A stretch of DNA of 64,000 nt from Myxococcales bacterium (GTDB lineage Bacteria; Myxococcota_A; Polyangia; Nannocystales; Nannocystaceae): the NCBI GenBank assembly GCA_020633315.1, contig JACKDV010000001.1, positions 682,001 through 746,000 on the forward strand, read 5' to 3'. The translations under genes were made by a program, and so were the position numbers. Below the pieces are notes generated by a model that did not search any database, had not been told where the DNA came from, and saw nothing but the letters and a program-made list of their open reading frames with translations. This document shows positions 27,443-37,733 of the stretch, in pieces (the stretch's first letter is position 1; each line of letters opens with the position of its first letter).

Positions 27443-28255
27443 ATGTTCGATCACTACATGCACTACCAGAGCGGCGACCCTCGTCGCCGCTTGCGTCTCC
27501 AGATCGCCGCCACCGGGGCCGGGGTGATCACGGCGTCGCTCATCCTGTTCGGCTGGGTTGCCGACAAGATGGCGATCTCCATGGTCGACCCGCCGCGCTC
27601 CAAGTACGTGGTGACGGTGATGCTCGACGAGGAGCCGCCCCCGCCTCCACCTCCGCCTCCCCCGCCCGCGGGTGACGAGAGCGAGCCCGAGGTGGAGCCC
27701 GAGGAGGACATCCCCGAGGAGGAGGTGCCCCTCGAGGAGGACATCGTCCAGCCCAAGGAGACCCCCGACAAGGTCCCCGAGACCAAGAGCACCGGCAAGA
27801 AGGGCCCGAGGGTCCCCGGTGGTGTCCCGGGCGGCGTGCCCGGTGGTGTCCCGGGCGGTGTCGTCGGCGGTGTCGTCGGCGGCGTGCTCGGTGGCGTGCC
27901 CGGTGGTGTGGCCACCAAGCGCGACGTCGAGGAGGACAAGAAGGAGACGGTCATGGAGGCCATCTCCGCGGTCAAGGGTCGCGGCATCTACATGCCCGAC
28001 CCCGACCAGAAGCAGCTCCAGGCCACCAAGGCGGCCAAGTTCGACAAGCGTCCCGGCTCGGTGAAGGTCAAGTTCTGCGTGGGCACGACCGGCAAGACCA
28101 AGGACGTCAAGGTCACCAAGAAGTACCCGCACGATCCTCAGGTCAACCGGATCTGTCAGGACACCGTAGCCAAGTGGCGGTTCAAGCCTCGCCTCGTGGG
28201 CGGCAAGCCCATCGAGACCTGCTCGACCGTCGAGTTCCGAATCTTGTTCGAATAG
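27443..28255 (+). CDS. TonB-family energy-transduction protein 2
   Basis: 270 residues. Short cytoplasmic start, membrane helix (AATGAGVITASLILFGWVA, about 22-40), a run of at least ten prolines, an acidic Glu/Val/Pro linker, eight tetrapeptide repeats of the type PGGV, and a TonB-like C-terminal domain with VNRICQDTVAKWRFKPRLVGG. The terminal domain carries the same three cysteines as TonB protein 1. The polyproline and PGGV stretches would give a stiff span of the periplasm. GAGGA lies upstream of ATG 27443. ExbB/TolQ follows 68 bases downstream. Confidence 0.88.
   Translation: MFDHYMHYQSGDPRRRLRLQIAATGAGVITASLILFGWVADKMAISMVDPPRSKYVVTVMLDEEPPPPPPPPPPPAGDESEPEVEPEEDIPEEEVPLEEDIVQPKETPDKVPETKSTGKKGPRVPGGVPGGVPGGVPGGVVGGVVGGVLGGVPGGVATKRDVEEDKKETVMEAISAVKGRGIYMPDPDQKQLQATKAAKFDKRPGSVKVKFCVGTTGKTKDVKVTKKYPHDPQVNRICQDTVAKWRFKPRLVGGKPIETCSTVEFRILFE
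27815..27910 (+). repeat. Eight 12-bp tandem repeats encoding (P/V/L)GGV
   Basis: Eight in-frame copies of a 12-bp unit (type CCCGGTGGTGTC) encode PGGV x4, VGGV x2, LGGV and PGGV inside the second TonB-like protein. Copy number is likely to vary by slippage without breaking the frame. Confidence 0.85.
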
Positions 28256-28323
28256 CGCCTCGATTCCCGCGAAGCGCGATCACCCCACCGAAAATCCGAA
28301 GGTCACAGGACAAACAGAGGACC

Positions 28324-29049
28324 ATGGACCAGCTCCCGATCCTACTCGCCGAATCGGTCGACTTCTCGTTCGAGACCATGTGGGCCAGCATGGGCTTCTT
28401 CGCCAAGGCGGTGCTCATCGGTCTCGTCATCATGTTCGTGATCGCCTTGGCGATCATCTTGGAGCGCCTGCGGGCCTACGGCCGCGCGAAGCGACAGTCG
28501 ATCAACTACATCATGATGCTGCGCACCTTCCTGCAGGAGCGCAAGATCGAGGAGGCCGTGCAGGCCGCCCAGCAGCACCCCGACTCGCCCGTGGCGAAGG
28601 TGGTGGGCGCCGGGCTGCGCGAGTACCTCGAAGGCCTGGAGGCGCTGCGCGAGGAAGGGCCCGACGACGTCGGTGACTTCGACCTCGTGGATGCCGTCAA
28701 CCGCCAGATGGAGCGCGCCAAGGAGCGGGAGACCGCCAACCTCAAGCGCGGCCTCACCTGGCTGGCGACGGTCGGCTCCACCGCGCCCTTCGTCGGTCTG
28801 CTCGGCACCGTCGTCGGCATCATCAACTCGTTCCAGGGTCTGTCCAGCGACGGCGGCGGTGGTCTGTCGTCGGTGGCCGGCGGCATCTCCGAGGCGCTCG
28901 TCGCCACCGCCGCGGGTCTGCTGGTCGCGATCCCGGCCGTGATGCTGTTCAACGCGTTCAACGCGCGAGTCGAGTCCTACCAGATCGACATGAACGACGT
29001 CGCCTCCGAGCTCATCGACTTCGTCCTCAAGGAGGGCCGCTACACATGA
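28324..29049 (+). CDS. ExbB/TolQ/MotA-family proton channel
   Basis: 241 residues from ATG 28324 (GAGG upstream). Three membrane helices are visible: AKAVLIGLVIMFVIALAIIL (about 27-46), VGSTAPFVGLLGTVVGIINS (about 143-162) and ALVATAAGLLVAIPAVMLFN (about 185-204). The second and third contain the TolQ/ExbB signatures APFVGLLGTVVGI and GISEALVATAAGLLVAIPAV. It forms the pentameric channel that harvests proton motive force with ExbD-type partners. Its stop overlaps the next start as ATGA. Myxobacterial gliding (AglRQS) and Tol systems use the same family; which one this serves is not settled by sequence. Confidence 0.94.
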   Translation: MDQLPILLAESVDFSFETMWASMGFFAKAVLIGLVIMFVIALAIILERLRAYGRAKRQSINYIMMLRTFLQERKIEEAVQAAQQHPDSPVAKVVGAGLREYLEGLEALREEGPDDVGDFDLVDAVNRQMERAKERETANLKRGLTWLATVGSTAPFVGLLGTVVGIINSFQGLSSDGGGGLSSVAGGISEALVATAAGLLVAIPAVMLFNAFNARVESYQIDMNDVASELIDFVLKEGRYT

Positions 29050-29555
29050 GCGGCAGCCCGGGCGGCTCGCGTCGTCGCCGGATCCCCTACAAGAGCGACA
29101 AGGGGGTCAAGCACGAAGCTCCCAACAGCGACATCAACGTGACTCCGTTGGTGGACGTCTGCTTGGTGCTGCTCATCATCTTCATGGTGGTCACGCCCAT
29201 GCTCGGGCGTGGTCGCGACGTGCGGCTGCCGACCTTGGCCACCGCCGCCGAGCACAAGGAAGGCGACCAGGTCTTCGTGTCGGTGGACGACGAGGGGGCC
29301 TGGATCGAGACCGACCTCTACGTGGAGAAGTCCAACTTCCTCACGCGGCTCGAGGAGGACCTCAAGGTCGCGGCGGGCAAGGCCGCCGCGGTGGGCAAGA
29401 GCGACGAGCCGATCCTCTTCATCAAGGGCGACCGCGAGACCGACTACGGCAAGGTCCGCATCGTGATGGAGTGGATCAACACCCTGGAGAATCCTCCGGG
29501 GGAAATCGCGCTGGTGGTCGACCTCGCCGACGCCGGTGGAGAGGCGTCCCCGTGA
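29046..29555 (+). CDS. ExbD/TolR-family protein 1
   Basis: 169 residues: a basic cytoplasmic start, then DINVTPLVDVCLVLLIIFMV containing the membrane helix and the essential proton-carrying aspartate (LVDVCL), then a periplasmic domain with DYGKVRIVMEWINTLENP. It overlaps the exbB stop by four bases, so the two are translationally coupled. It is longer than ExbD protein 2 and its N-terminus is rich in Arg/Lys. Confidence 0.93.
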   Translation: MSGSPGGSRRRRIPYKSDKGVKHEAPNSDINVTPLVDVCLVLLIIFMVVTPMLGRGRDVRLPTLATAAEHKEGDQVFVSVDDEGAWIETDLYVEKSNFLTRLEEDLKVAAGKAAAVGKSDEPILFIKGDRETDYGKVRIVMEWINTLENPPGEIALVVDLADAGGEASP

Positions 29556-29614
29556 GCCCTCGGGCTCGCGGGACGTCATGGACGGCCGTGTAAGCGGCCG
29601 ATGCGCTTTCACTT

Positions 29615-29641
29615 GGGGACGGGTGGTGAAGCCCAGTCCCC
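29615..29641 (+). other. Stem-loop between the two exbD genes
   Basis: GGGGACGGG (29615-29623) pairs with CCCAGTCCCC (29632-29641) with one bulged A around an 8-base loop. A smaller GGCCG/CGGCC hairpin lies just upstream near 29584-29598. They occupy the 116-base gap between exbD 1 and exbD 2 and may set their relative expression. Confidence 0.5.
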
Positions 29642-29671
29642 ATCTCTCAACGGAACCAGGGAGGCCAGACC

Positions 29672-30109
29672 ATGGGAATGTCAGCAGGGGGCGGGAAGGG
29701 CGCCAAGTCCGACATCAATGTGACCCCGCTGGTGGACGTATGCCTCGTGCTGCTCATCATCTTCATGGTGATGGTGCCGAGGAACGTCCCGGAGATCTCG
29801 GTTCGCATCCCGCCCGAGAGCAAGCACCCGCAGCGGCAGAAGCCCACCCAGGAGACCCTGGTGATCGGGCTGACCAAGGACGGGGGCATCACCCTCAACC
29901 GCAACCCGCTGGACCGCACCCGGCTCGCCGACGAGATCAAGCGGCAGCTCGAGGTCCGCGACAAGAAGGTCGTCTTCGTCGACTTCGACGACGACGCCAA
30001 GTTCGGGGTGGCGGTGGAGGTGCTCGACCTCGCCAAGCAGAACGGGGCCGAGGTGCTCGGCGTGATGAAGAAGAAGGACCAGAAGACGCCCGAGACCCTG
30101 CGGGGCTGA
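29672..30109 (+). CDS. ExbD/TolR-family protein 2
   Basis: 145 residues. The helix and essential aspartate region DINVTPLVDVCLVLLIIFMV is identical to that of ExbD protein 1, while the periplasmic parts differ, as for the AglQ/AglS pair of gliding machines. The periplasmic domain has LTKDGGITLNRNPLDRTRL and ends Lys-rich. CAGGGAGG precedes the ATG. It is the last gene of the cluster and is followed by a strong terminator. Confidence 0.92.
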   Translation: MGMSAGGGKGAKSDINVTPLVDVCLVLLIIFMVMVPRNVPEISVRIPPESKHPQRQKPTQETLVIGLTKDGGITLNRNPLDRTRLADEIKRQLEVRDKKVVFVDFDDDAKFGVAVEVLDLAKQNGAEVLGVMKKKDQKTPETLRG

Positions 30110-30125
30110 GCGTGGATCTCCGAGC

Positions 30126-30161
30126 CGCGCGGCGTGGTCGAGCCTGCGACCCCGCCGCGCG
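30126..30161 (+). terminator. Rho-independent-type terminator of the exbD cluster
   Basis: CGCGCGGCG then GGTCG (30126-30140) pairs with CGACC then CGCCGCGCG (30147-30161): 14 bp with one T/C mismatch around loop AGCCTG. It is followed by TTCGTCTTGTT. This is the clearest terminator in the window. Confidence 0.75.
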
Positions 30162-30182
30162 TTCGTCTTGTTGGGGGCGAGG

Positions 30183-33100
30183 ATGTCGGTGATGCTCGGG
30201 CGGCTGGGGCCGATGCTGGGGCTCTTGGCCGCGGTGGCCGGCGAGGGCTGCGTGGACGACCCCGACTGTGGGATCTGCGATCCCCACGAGCTGGTGCTGG
30301 AGAGCATCAGCGGGGTCAACTACGCGACCCACAAGGTGCACCTGCTGGGGCCCAGCTGCGAGGGTGAGCGCTGCCCCGAGCCGCTCACGCGGGGGCACTA
30401 CTTCATCGAGCCCATCGGGCCCTGCGAGCAGAGCGAGGACGCCCTCGCGTCGCCCCGGGGGCCGGAGGAGTTCTGCAAGCTCTCGCCGCTGGTGACCGCC
30501 TTCGGGCTCGAGTTCGTGTTCAACAACCTGCTCGATCCCACATCGATCGAGCTGGTGCGGCGGCGGCCCGACAACCCCCAGCTCTTCGAGGTCTACGACT
30601 GGAAGACCCAGGTGCTCGAGCTCGAGGGCCCGATCAGCCGCTTCAACGGCGACTACCACCTGGGGGGCTCGGGCGACCCCGACCTCATCACCCGCATGGT
30701 GAGCCTGGCGTGCATCGACAACCTGCGCGACCAGGGCATCCCCTTCGATCACCAGGACTACGCCGACCCGGCCACCAACCCCTGCAACCTCGTCGATCCG
30801 CTCACCGGCCTGCCGCGCAAGCTCCGGCTGGACGGCACCATCCAGGCGACCCGCGGGCGCTGGGACAGCCGGGCCCTGGCCGAAGGCTCGGGCTTCAACT
30901 GCTCCAACCCCGAGGAGGGCCCCGACACCTGCTGCTCGGAGTGCGACCTGGTGCTGTCGACCCAGGTGGCCAAGTACGGGGTGCTCTCGGCTGTGGACGC
31001 GGGCTCGGGGGCGGTGCTCGAGGGCCCGGCCCTGCTCGACCCCGACAACCTGCGGCGGCCGCTGCCGGCCGACGAGGGGCAGTCCCCGGCGGGGGGCGCC
31101 ATCCTGTGCGAGCTCGACGGCGATCCGCTGCTGCAGTGCCGGGGCTTCGTGCCGGCGGTCGATCGCTCGCGCGAGACGATGAGCTATCGCTACGGCTGGT
31201 CGTGCGATCCGAGCGATCCCGGCTGCGAGCGCGAGACCTTCTCGCTGCCCTACTACGACAAGCTCCGCGAGACCCACCCCGACGATCGCCCGAGCTGGCT
31301 CGAGCCGCCCAAGCACGCGTGCAGCAGCTCGGCGCAGTGCCAGGACCTCGTGGGCATCGACCTGCCGGGGTCGATCTGCGTGGGGACCAACGAGCAGGGG
31401 CAGGGCTGCCTGCTCGACGCGGGAGCGCCCGGCTGCGGCGAGGGGCGCTGCGTGGCGCCGTGGTTCGTCACCTGCCGGGCCCAGCCCGACACCACCGGCG
31501 CCTCGGGCTACTGCGTGGACGCCCGCTACGACGACCGCGCGGCCGGGGCCTGCTGGCGGAGCACCACCGCGTTCCCCGTGTGCAACGAGGACGGCGGGGG
31601 CTGCCGCACCGCGGAGCCCCAGACCGCGCTGGCCTACTGCGATTCCGACGAGGACGGGCGGCTGCTGGCGCAGGAGTGCTGCTGGCCCGAGCTGGGCGGC
31701 CCCTTCGTGGACGACGAGGGGCGCTGCGATCCCGTCACGCAGCGCAACCTGGTGCCGCTGCCCCGGGCCGGTCGCAACCGCTTCCTGCCCGAGGTCACCC
31801 GCGACTGCGTGTGCTCCGACCTCGCCGACGCCTCGCCCCAGTGCCGCGAGGTGGTGGCGGCCACCTGCGTGGACGCGGACGGGCGCGTGCGACCCGAGCG
31901 GGTGGGCGAGTACGCGGTGAAGCTGGTCACCAAGCGCGGCGGGGTCATCTACGATCCCGCGATCAAGGGCTTCGAGTGGCAGCCGGCCGACTGGGGCGGG
32001 GTGCCGCGGGCCGCGGCCGAGGCCTGCGCCGAGCAGCGCGGCCTCATCACCTCGCGCACCATCGAGGACGGCTGGCGGGCCAACGACGCCTTCGATCAGC
32101 GCGCCGAGAGCTTCGAGGATTTCGACCGGGCGATGTGCTCGGGGCAGCACTACACCGTGCGCTTCCAGGTCCCGGGCGAGGGCGAGTTCGTCAAGGACAA
32201 GCTGGGCAACGCCCTGACCGGGCGCGCCGTGTACACCTTCGAGACCTCGCAGTTCCACGTGGTGCCCGGCAGCGGCTTCCCCTCGGACAACCTGCGGATC
32301 GGGGCCTGCGACGACTACGAGCTCGGCTTCTCCAACAAGTTCGATCTGTCGCCCGAGAACCTGGCCAAGGTGGAGCTCTGGCGCATCGACGAGGCGGGGC
32401 AGCTGCTGCCGCCGGCCGAGGGCTGCGGCGAGCTGGGGCCGGTGGCGGGCGGGCCCGACTGTGCGCCCACCGATGCCGAGCGGGCGGCGCGGGGAGGCGA
32501 CTGCGTGCCGCCGTGCCTCACCCTCGACGTGGACAGCCAGCAGATCGGGGTGCTGGGGGTGCGCATCGATCCGGCCGAGTTCCGGGCCGTGCTCCAGCCG
32601 GGCGAGCGCTACCGGGTGGCGGTGCCCGGGCTCGAGTCGATCGAGCAGATGAGCGATCCCGCGGCCTACCAGGCGGCCTTCTGGGACGCCTGCGGCATGC
32701 CGCTGGTCACCGGCGTGCCGGGCAGCGACCAGCCCGAGTACACCTACGACTTCACCATCGACGAGCCCAAGTGCAAGGAGGACCTCGACCTCGACGGGCT
32801 GCAGTTCTCCTGCGACAACGCCGAGGAGGTCTACAACCGCGACCAGCGGGACGTGGACCACGACGGGGTGGGGGACGTGGTGGACCTGTGCCCCGTGGTG
32901 CCCAGCGCCTCGATCAACTCGGCCGACTCCGATCGTGACGGCGTGGGCAACGACTGCGACAACTGCCGGCAGGCGGTCAAGCAGTACAACGACGACGCCG
33001 AGCGCCTGGGGGTGCCGTTCTACATGTTCGTGCGCAACATCCCCGACCAGCGCGACTCGGACGGCGACGGGATCGGGGACGCCTGCGACAACTGCCCGAC

Positions 33101-34184
33101 CGTGGCCAACTGCCAGGCCTACGGCCCCGACGATCCGTGGCAGGTGGGCGAGCCCATCGCCTACGACGATCCCGGCCGCTGCCAGCGGGACGACGACGCC
33201 GACCTGGTGGGCGATGCCTGTCAGGGGATGCAGCAGCCCGGCGCGGCGGGGCCGGTGGGCTTCGCCGACACGGACGACTTCGATCAGGACGGGGTGGTCA
33301 ACCTCTACGACGCCTGCCCGCGCCAGCCGCTGCCGGACGCGATCGTCTGCACGGGCGACGCAGACTGCCCGGCCACGCGTCGCTGCGAGCGGACCCTGCC
33401 CGAGGACGAGACGGGCATCTGCGATCACGCCGACGCCGACGGTGACGGCCTGGGCGACATGTGCGACGACTGTGCCTTCGCGCCCAACCCGATCCAGCTC
33501 TTCGACGGGGTGGTGCAGCAGGGCGACGAGGACGGCGACTTCATCGGCCGCGAGTGCGAGGCCGGGGCCGCCTGCGTGGACCGCAACGATCCGCGACCGA
33601 TGGCCTTCGTCCCGGTGTCGGCCGCGGGGGCCTGCTGCACGGTGAGCCTGCGCGAGGAGGCCGACGGCAGCCTCACCGATCTGCTCACGCGGCGGACCCT
33701 GCTCGATCCCGACGGGCTGCCGGTGCGGATCGATTGCAGCGAGGCGCAGGAGCTGGCGCGAGAGTGCCGGGCGCTGCCGGGCGACGTGCTCGAGGCCCCG
33801 GGGCTGCTGGTGCCGCCGCCGGGCTGCACCGAGGCGCTGGCCGAGGCCGGGATCGCGATGGAGGACAATGTGCCGCTCACCCTCGAAGAGGTGGGCGGCG
33901 ACCTGGTGGAGCTGTGGAGCTACCGCTGCTTGCTGCCGCCCCGCGATCAGGATCACGATGGGGTGGGCGACGCCTGCGATCTGTGCGACTTCGCCTTCGA
34001 CCCCGAGAACACCCAGTACGTGGACACCAACGGTCGGCTGTGGCCGCAGGACGGGGCCTACTGCAACGGCGACTATGCGCCCGACGTGGTGTGCCAGGAC
34101 GATGAACCCGCGGGCACGGGCACCGGCACGGGCGGAGAGACCGACGGGGGCTCGAGCGGCACGGGCGGGAGCTCGGGGGGCTGA
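30183..34184 (+). CDS. Giant Cys-rich lipoprotein with thrombospondin type 3-like repeats
   Basis: 1,333 residues from ATG 30183; TTG 30168 and ATG 30192 are alternatives. The signal peptide ends LAAVAGEGC, a lipobox. The first two thirds are Cys-rich with no family I recognise. The last third (from about residue 890) has calcium-binding thrombospondin type 3-like repeats such as DSDRDGVGNDCDNC, DSDGDGIGDACDNCP, DADGDGLGDMCDDC and DQDHDGVGDACDLC. The tail is Gly/Ser/Thr-rich (TGTGTGGETDGG), typical of Nannocystales lipoproteins. It is likely a surface protein stabilised by calcium and disulfides. Its stop lies in a palindrome shared with the convergent gene. Confidence 0.85.
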   Translation: MSVMLGRLGPMLGLLAAVAGEGCVDDPDCGICDPHELVLESISGVNYATHKVHLLGPSCEGERCPEPLTRGHYFIEPIGPCEQSEDALASPRGPEEFCKLSPLVTAFGLEFVFNNLLDPTSIELVRRRPDNPQLFEVYDWKTQVLELEGPISRFNGDYHLGGSGDPDLITRMVSLACIDNLRDQGIPFDHQDYADPATNPCNLVDPLTGLPRKLRLDGTIQATRGRWDSRALAEGSGFNCSNPEEGPDTCCSECDLVLSTQVAKYGVLSAVDAGSGAVLEGPALLDPDNLRRPLPADEGQSPAGGAILCELDGDPLLQCRGFVPAVDRSRETMSYRYGWSCDPSDPGCERETFSLPYYDKLRETHPDDRPSWLEPPKHACSSSAQCQDLVGIDLPGSICVGTNEQGQGCLLDAGAPGCGEGRCVAPWFVTCRAQPDTTGASGYCVDARYDDRAAGACWRSTTAFPVCNEDGGGCRTAEPQTALAYCDSDEDGRLLAQECCWPELGGPFVDDEGRCDPVTQRNLVPLPRAGRNRFLPEVTRDCVCSDLADASPQCREVVAATCVDADGRVRPERVGEYAVKLVTKRGGVIYDPAIKGFEWQPADWGGVPRAAAEACAEQRGLITSRTIEDGWRANDAFDQRAESFEDFDRAMCSGQHYTVRFQVPGEGEFVKDKLGNALTGRAVYTFETSQFHVVPGSGFPSDNLRIGACDDYELGFSNKFDLSPENLAKVELWRIDEAGQLLPPAEGCGELGPVAGGPDCAPTDAERAARGGDCVPPCLTLDVDSQQIGVLGVRIDPAEFRAVLQPGERYRVAVPGLESIEQMSDPAAYQAAFWDACGMPLVTGVPGSDQPEYTYDFTIDEPKCKEDLDLDGLQFSCDNAEEVYNRDQRDVDHDGVGDVVDLCPVVPSASINSADSDRDGVGNDCDNCRQAVKQYNDDAERLGVPFYMFVRNIPDQRDSDGDGIGDACDNCPTVANCQAYGPDDPWQVGEPIAYDDPGRCQRDDDADLVGDACQGMQQPGAAGPVGFADTDDFDQDGVVNLYDACPRQPLPDAIVCTGDADCPATRRCERTLPEDETGICDHADADGDGLGDMCDDCAFAPNPIQLFDGVVQQGDEDGDFIGRECEAGAACVDRNDPRPMAFVPVSAAGACCTVSLREEADGSLTDLLTRRTLLDPDGLPVRIDCSEAQELARECRALPGDVLEAPGLLVPPPGCTEALAEAGIAMEDNVPLTLEEVGGDLVELWSYRCLLPPRDQDHDGVGDACDLCDFAFDPENTQYVDTNGRLWPQDGAYCNGDYAPDVVCQDDEPAGTGTGTGGETDGGSSGTGGSSGG

Positions 34185-34200
34185 GGCCCGGGCCTCAGCC
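34179..34200. terminator. Bidirectional terminator containing both convergent stop codons
   Basis: Perfect 22-base palindrome (11+11: GGCTGAGGCCC, then its complement). Each arm contains the TGA stop of one of the two converging genes: 34182-34184 on plus and 34195-34197 on minus. Confidence 0.65.
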
Positions 34201-35469
34201 CTCGCTGCCGTCCCAGGTGCTCGAGTCCCACTCGGGCTTGGCCTGCTTGGCCGCCTCGAGCAGCCGGGCGAGGCCCTCGGTGTCGAGCTCGGCGGCCAGA
34301 TCGCCCGCGGCCCCGTCGAGCACCGACAGCTCGGGAGCCTTGGCCAGGCGCTCCGCCACCTGGGCCGCGTCGGTGGCGATGGACGCCACCCCGGCGTAGT
34401 TGTCGGGGAGCTGGGGGTCGTCGGCGATGCCGGCATCGAAGGCGGCCATCGCTGCCTCGCGGTTGCCTCGCCCGGCCTCGGCCAGGCCCAGCAGGTTGTA
34501 GGCCTCGGCGTCCTCACCGAGCAGATCGAGGTAGTGCTGGGCGGCCGTGGCCGCCTCGTCCCAGCGCTCGAGGGCCAGGCAGGACACGGCGCGCTGGTAG
34601 TGGCGCACCGGAAGCTCGAGCGGATCGAGCGACTGCTGCTCGAGCTCGTCGATGCGAGCGAGGGCATCCGTGGGCTCGCCCAGGGCGGTGCTCAGCGCCG
34701 CGCGCGAGACCAGGGCGAGGCGACGGAACGAGACGGGCAGGCCGGTGAGGTCCAGGCCGTCGATGCGCGCGGCGAGGATCCGTACCTCCTCCGCGTTGCG
34801 CAGGTCGGTGTCGGCCAGGCCCGAGAGCACCTCGATGAAGGCCTCGAGGCGGCTGGTGTCGCCGCCCGACATGGCCGAGGAGATCCCGGCCGCCATCATG
34901 GTGCTCACCCGCAGGCCGAGCTGCAGATCCTCGGCGTCCCACCAGCGCAGGCCGTCGGCCTCGGCCACCAGCCACCAGCGCGACTTCATCAGGATCCGAT
35001 CGTGGTCGACCTGGCGCAGGTACACCACCAGGTTGCCCTCGCTATCGCGATCGACGCGCTTGATCGTGGTCTCGACCACCGTGGCGTCGAAGAACTCGAT
35101 GAGCTCCCCCCGGAGCTGGGACTCGAGGGTGCTGCGCACGAAGGGCGGGATGGCCTCGCCGGAGGTGGCGGCCACCGCATCGAGCATGCGCCCGGGCGAG
35201 ACCATGCCGCCGACGGCCGTGGCATCGCCGGCGACCACCGCGGCCTGGAGGCGCTCGATGAAGCTCTGCACCTCGGCGTCCTCGACCGCAGCCGCGGCCG
35301 CGAACGCGGCCTGGACGCGCTCGGCCTTCTCCTGCGACGACTCGACGGCGACCGGCGAGTCGGGCAGGGGGGGAGCGGTGCGCTGCTCGTAACGCTGGTA
35401 GGCGAAGTACGCAGATCCGGCGGCAACCGTCGCCCCGATCAGCGCCATGGCGGTCTTGGACTCACTCAC
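34195..35469 (-). CDS. Membrane-anchored TPR protein
   Basis: 424 residues from GTG 35469. One N-terminal helix (AMALIGATVAAGSAYFAY, about 7-24) is followed by a Pro/Glu-rich linker, an alpha/beta region (about 60-190) with SPGRMLDAVAATSGEAIPPF and a WWLV/WWDAED patch, then TPR-like helical repeats (about 250-400; LALERWDEAATAAQHYL, LLGLAEAGRGNREAAMAAF). No enzyme motif is seen. It may be a periplasmic or cytoplasmic scaffold depending on anchor orientation. It is divergent from the kinase-GGDEF gene across 113 bases, so they could share control. Confidence 0.75.
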   Translation of the reverse strand: MSESKTAMALIGATVAAGSAYFAYQRYEQRTAPPLPDSPVAVESSQEKAERVQAAFAAAAAVEDAEVQSFIERLQAAVVAGDATAVGGMVSPGRMLDAVAATSGEAIPPFVRSTLESQLRGELIEFFDATVVETTIKRVDRDSEGNLVVYLRQVDHDRILMKSRWWLVAEADGLRWWDAEDLQLGLRVSTMMAAGISSAMSGGDTSRLEAFIEVLSGLADTDLRNAEEVRILAARIDGLDLTGLPVSFRRLALVSRAALSTALGEPTDALARIDELEQQSLDPLELPVRHYQRAVSCLALERWDEAATAAQHYLDLLGEDAEAYNLLGLAEAGRGNREAAMAAFDAGIADDPQLPDNYAGVASIATDAAQVAERLAKAPELSVLDGAAGDLAAELDTEGLARLLEAAKQAKPEWDSSTWDGSEG

Positions 35470-35582
35470 CCGGCCATCCTACCCAACTCCGGGATGGAAC
35501 GGGGGGCCCCAGACCCGCTCCGGGCTGGCCGGGGGGTCGGTTGTTTCGCGGCCATGGCCGGTGAGACACTGCCTTCGTTCTC

Positions 35583-37712
<2,130 letters not shown>

Positions 37713-37733
37713 GCGCGCTCGCCCGGCGTGGGC

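Noticed and set aside
27443..30109. Calling the cluster AglRQS gliding genes outright
   Set aside because: Family membership of ExbB/ExbD does not separate Agl, Tol and Exb systems; other Glt/Agl genes are not in the window.
29937..34667. A 1,576-codon open frame on the minus strand opposite the TSP3 lipoprotein
   Set aside because: It mirrors the codon structure of the plus-strand gene in GC-rich DNA; the product is a His/Gly/Val/Arg-rich string with no domain, while the plus-strand frame has signal peptide, cysteines and TSP3 repeats.
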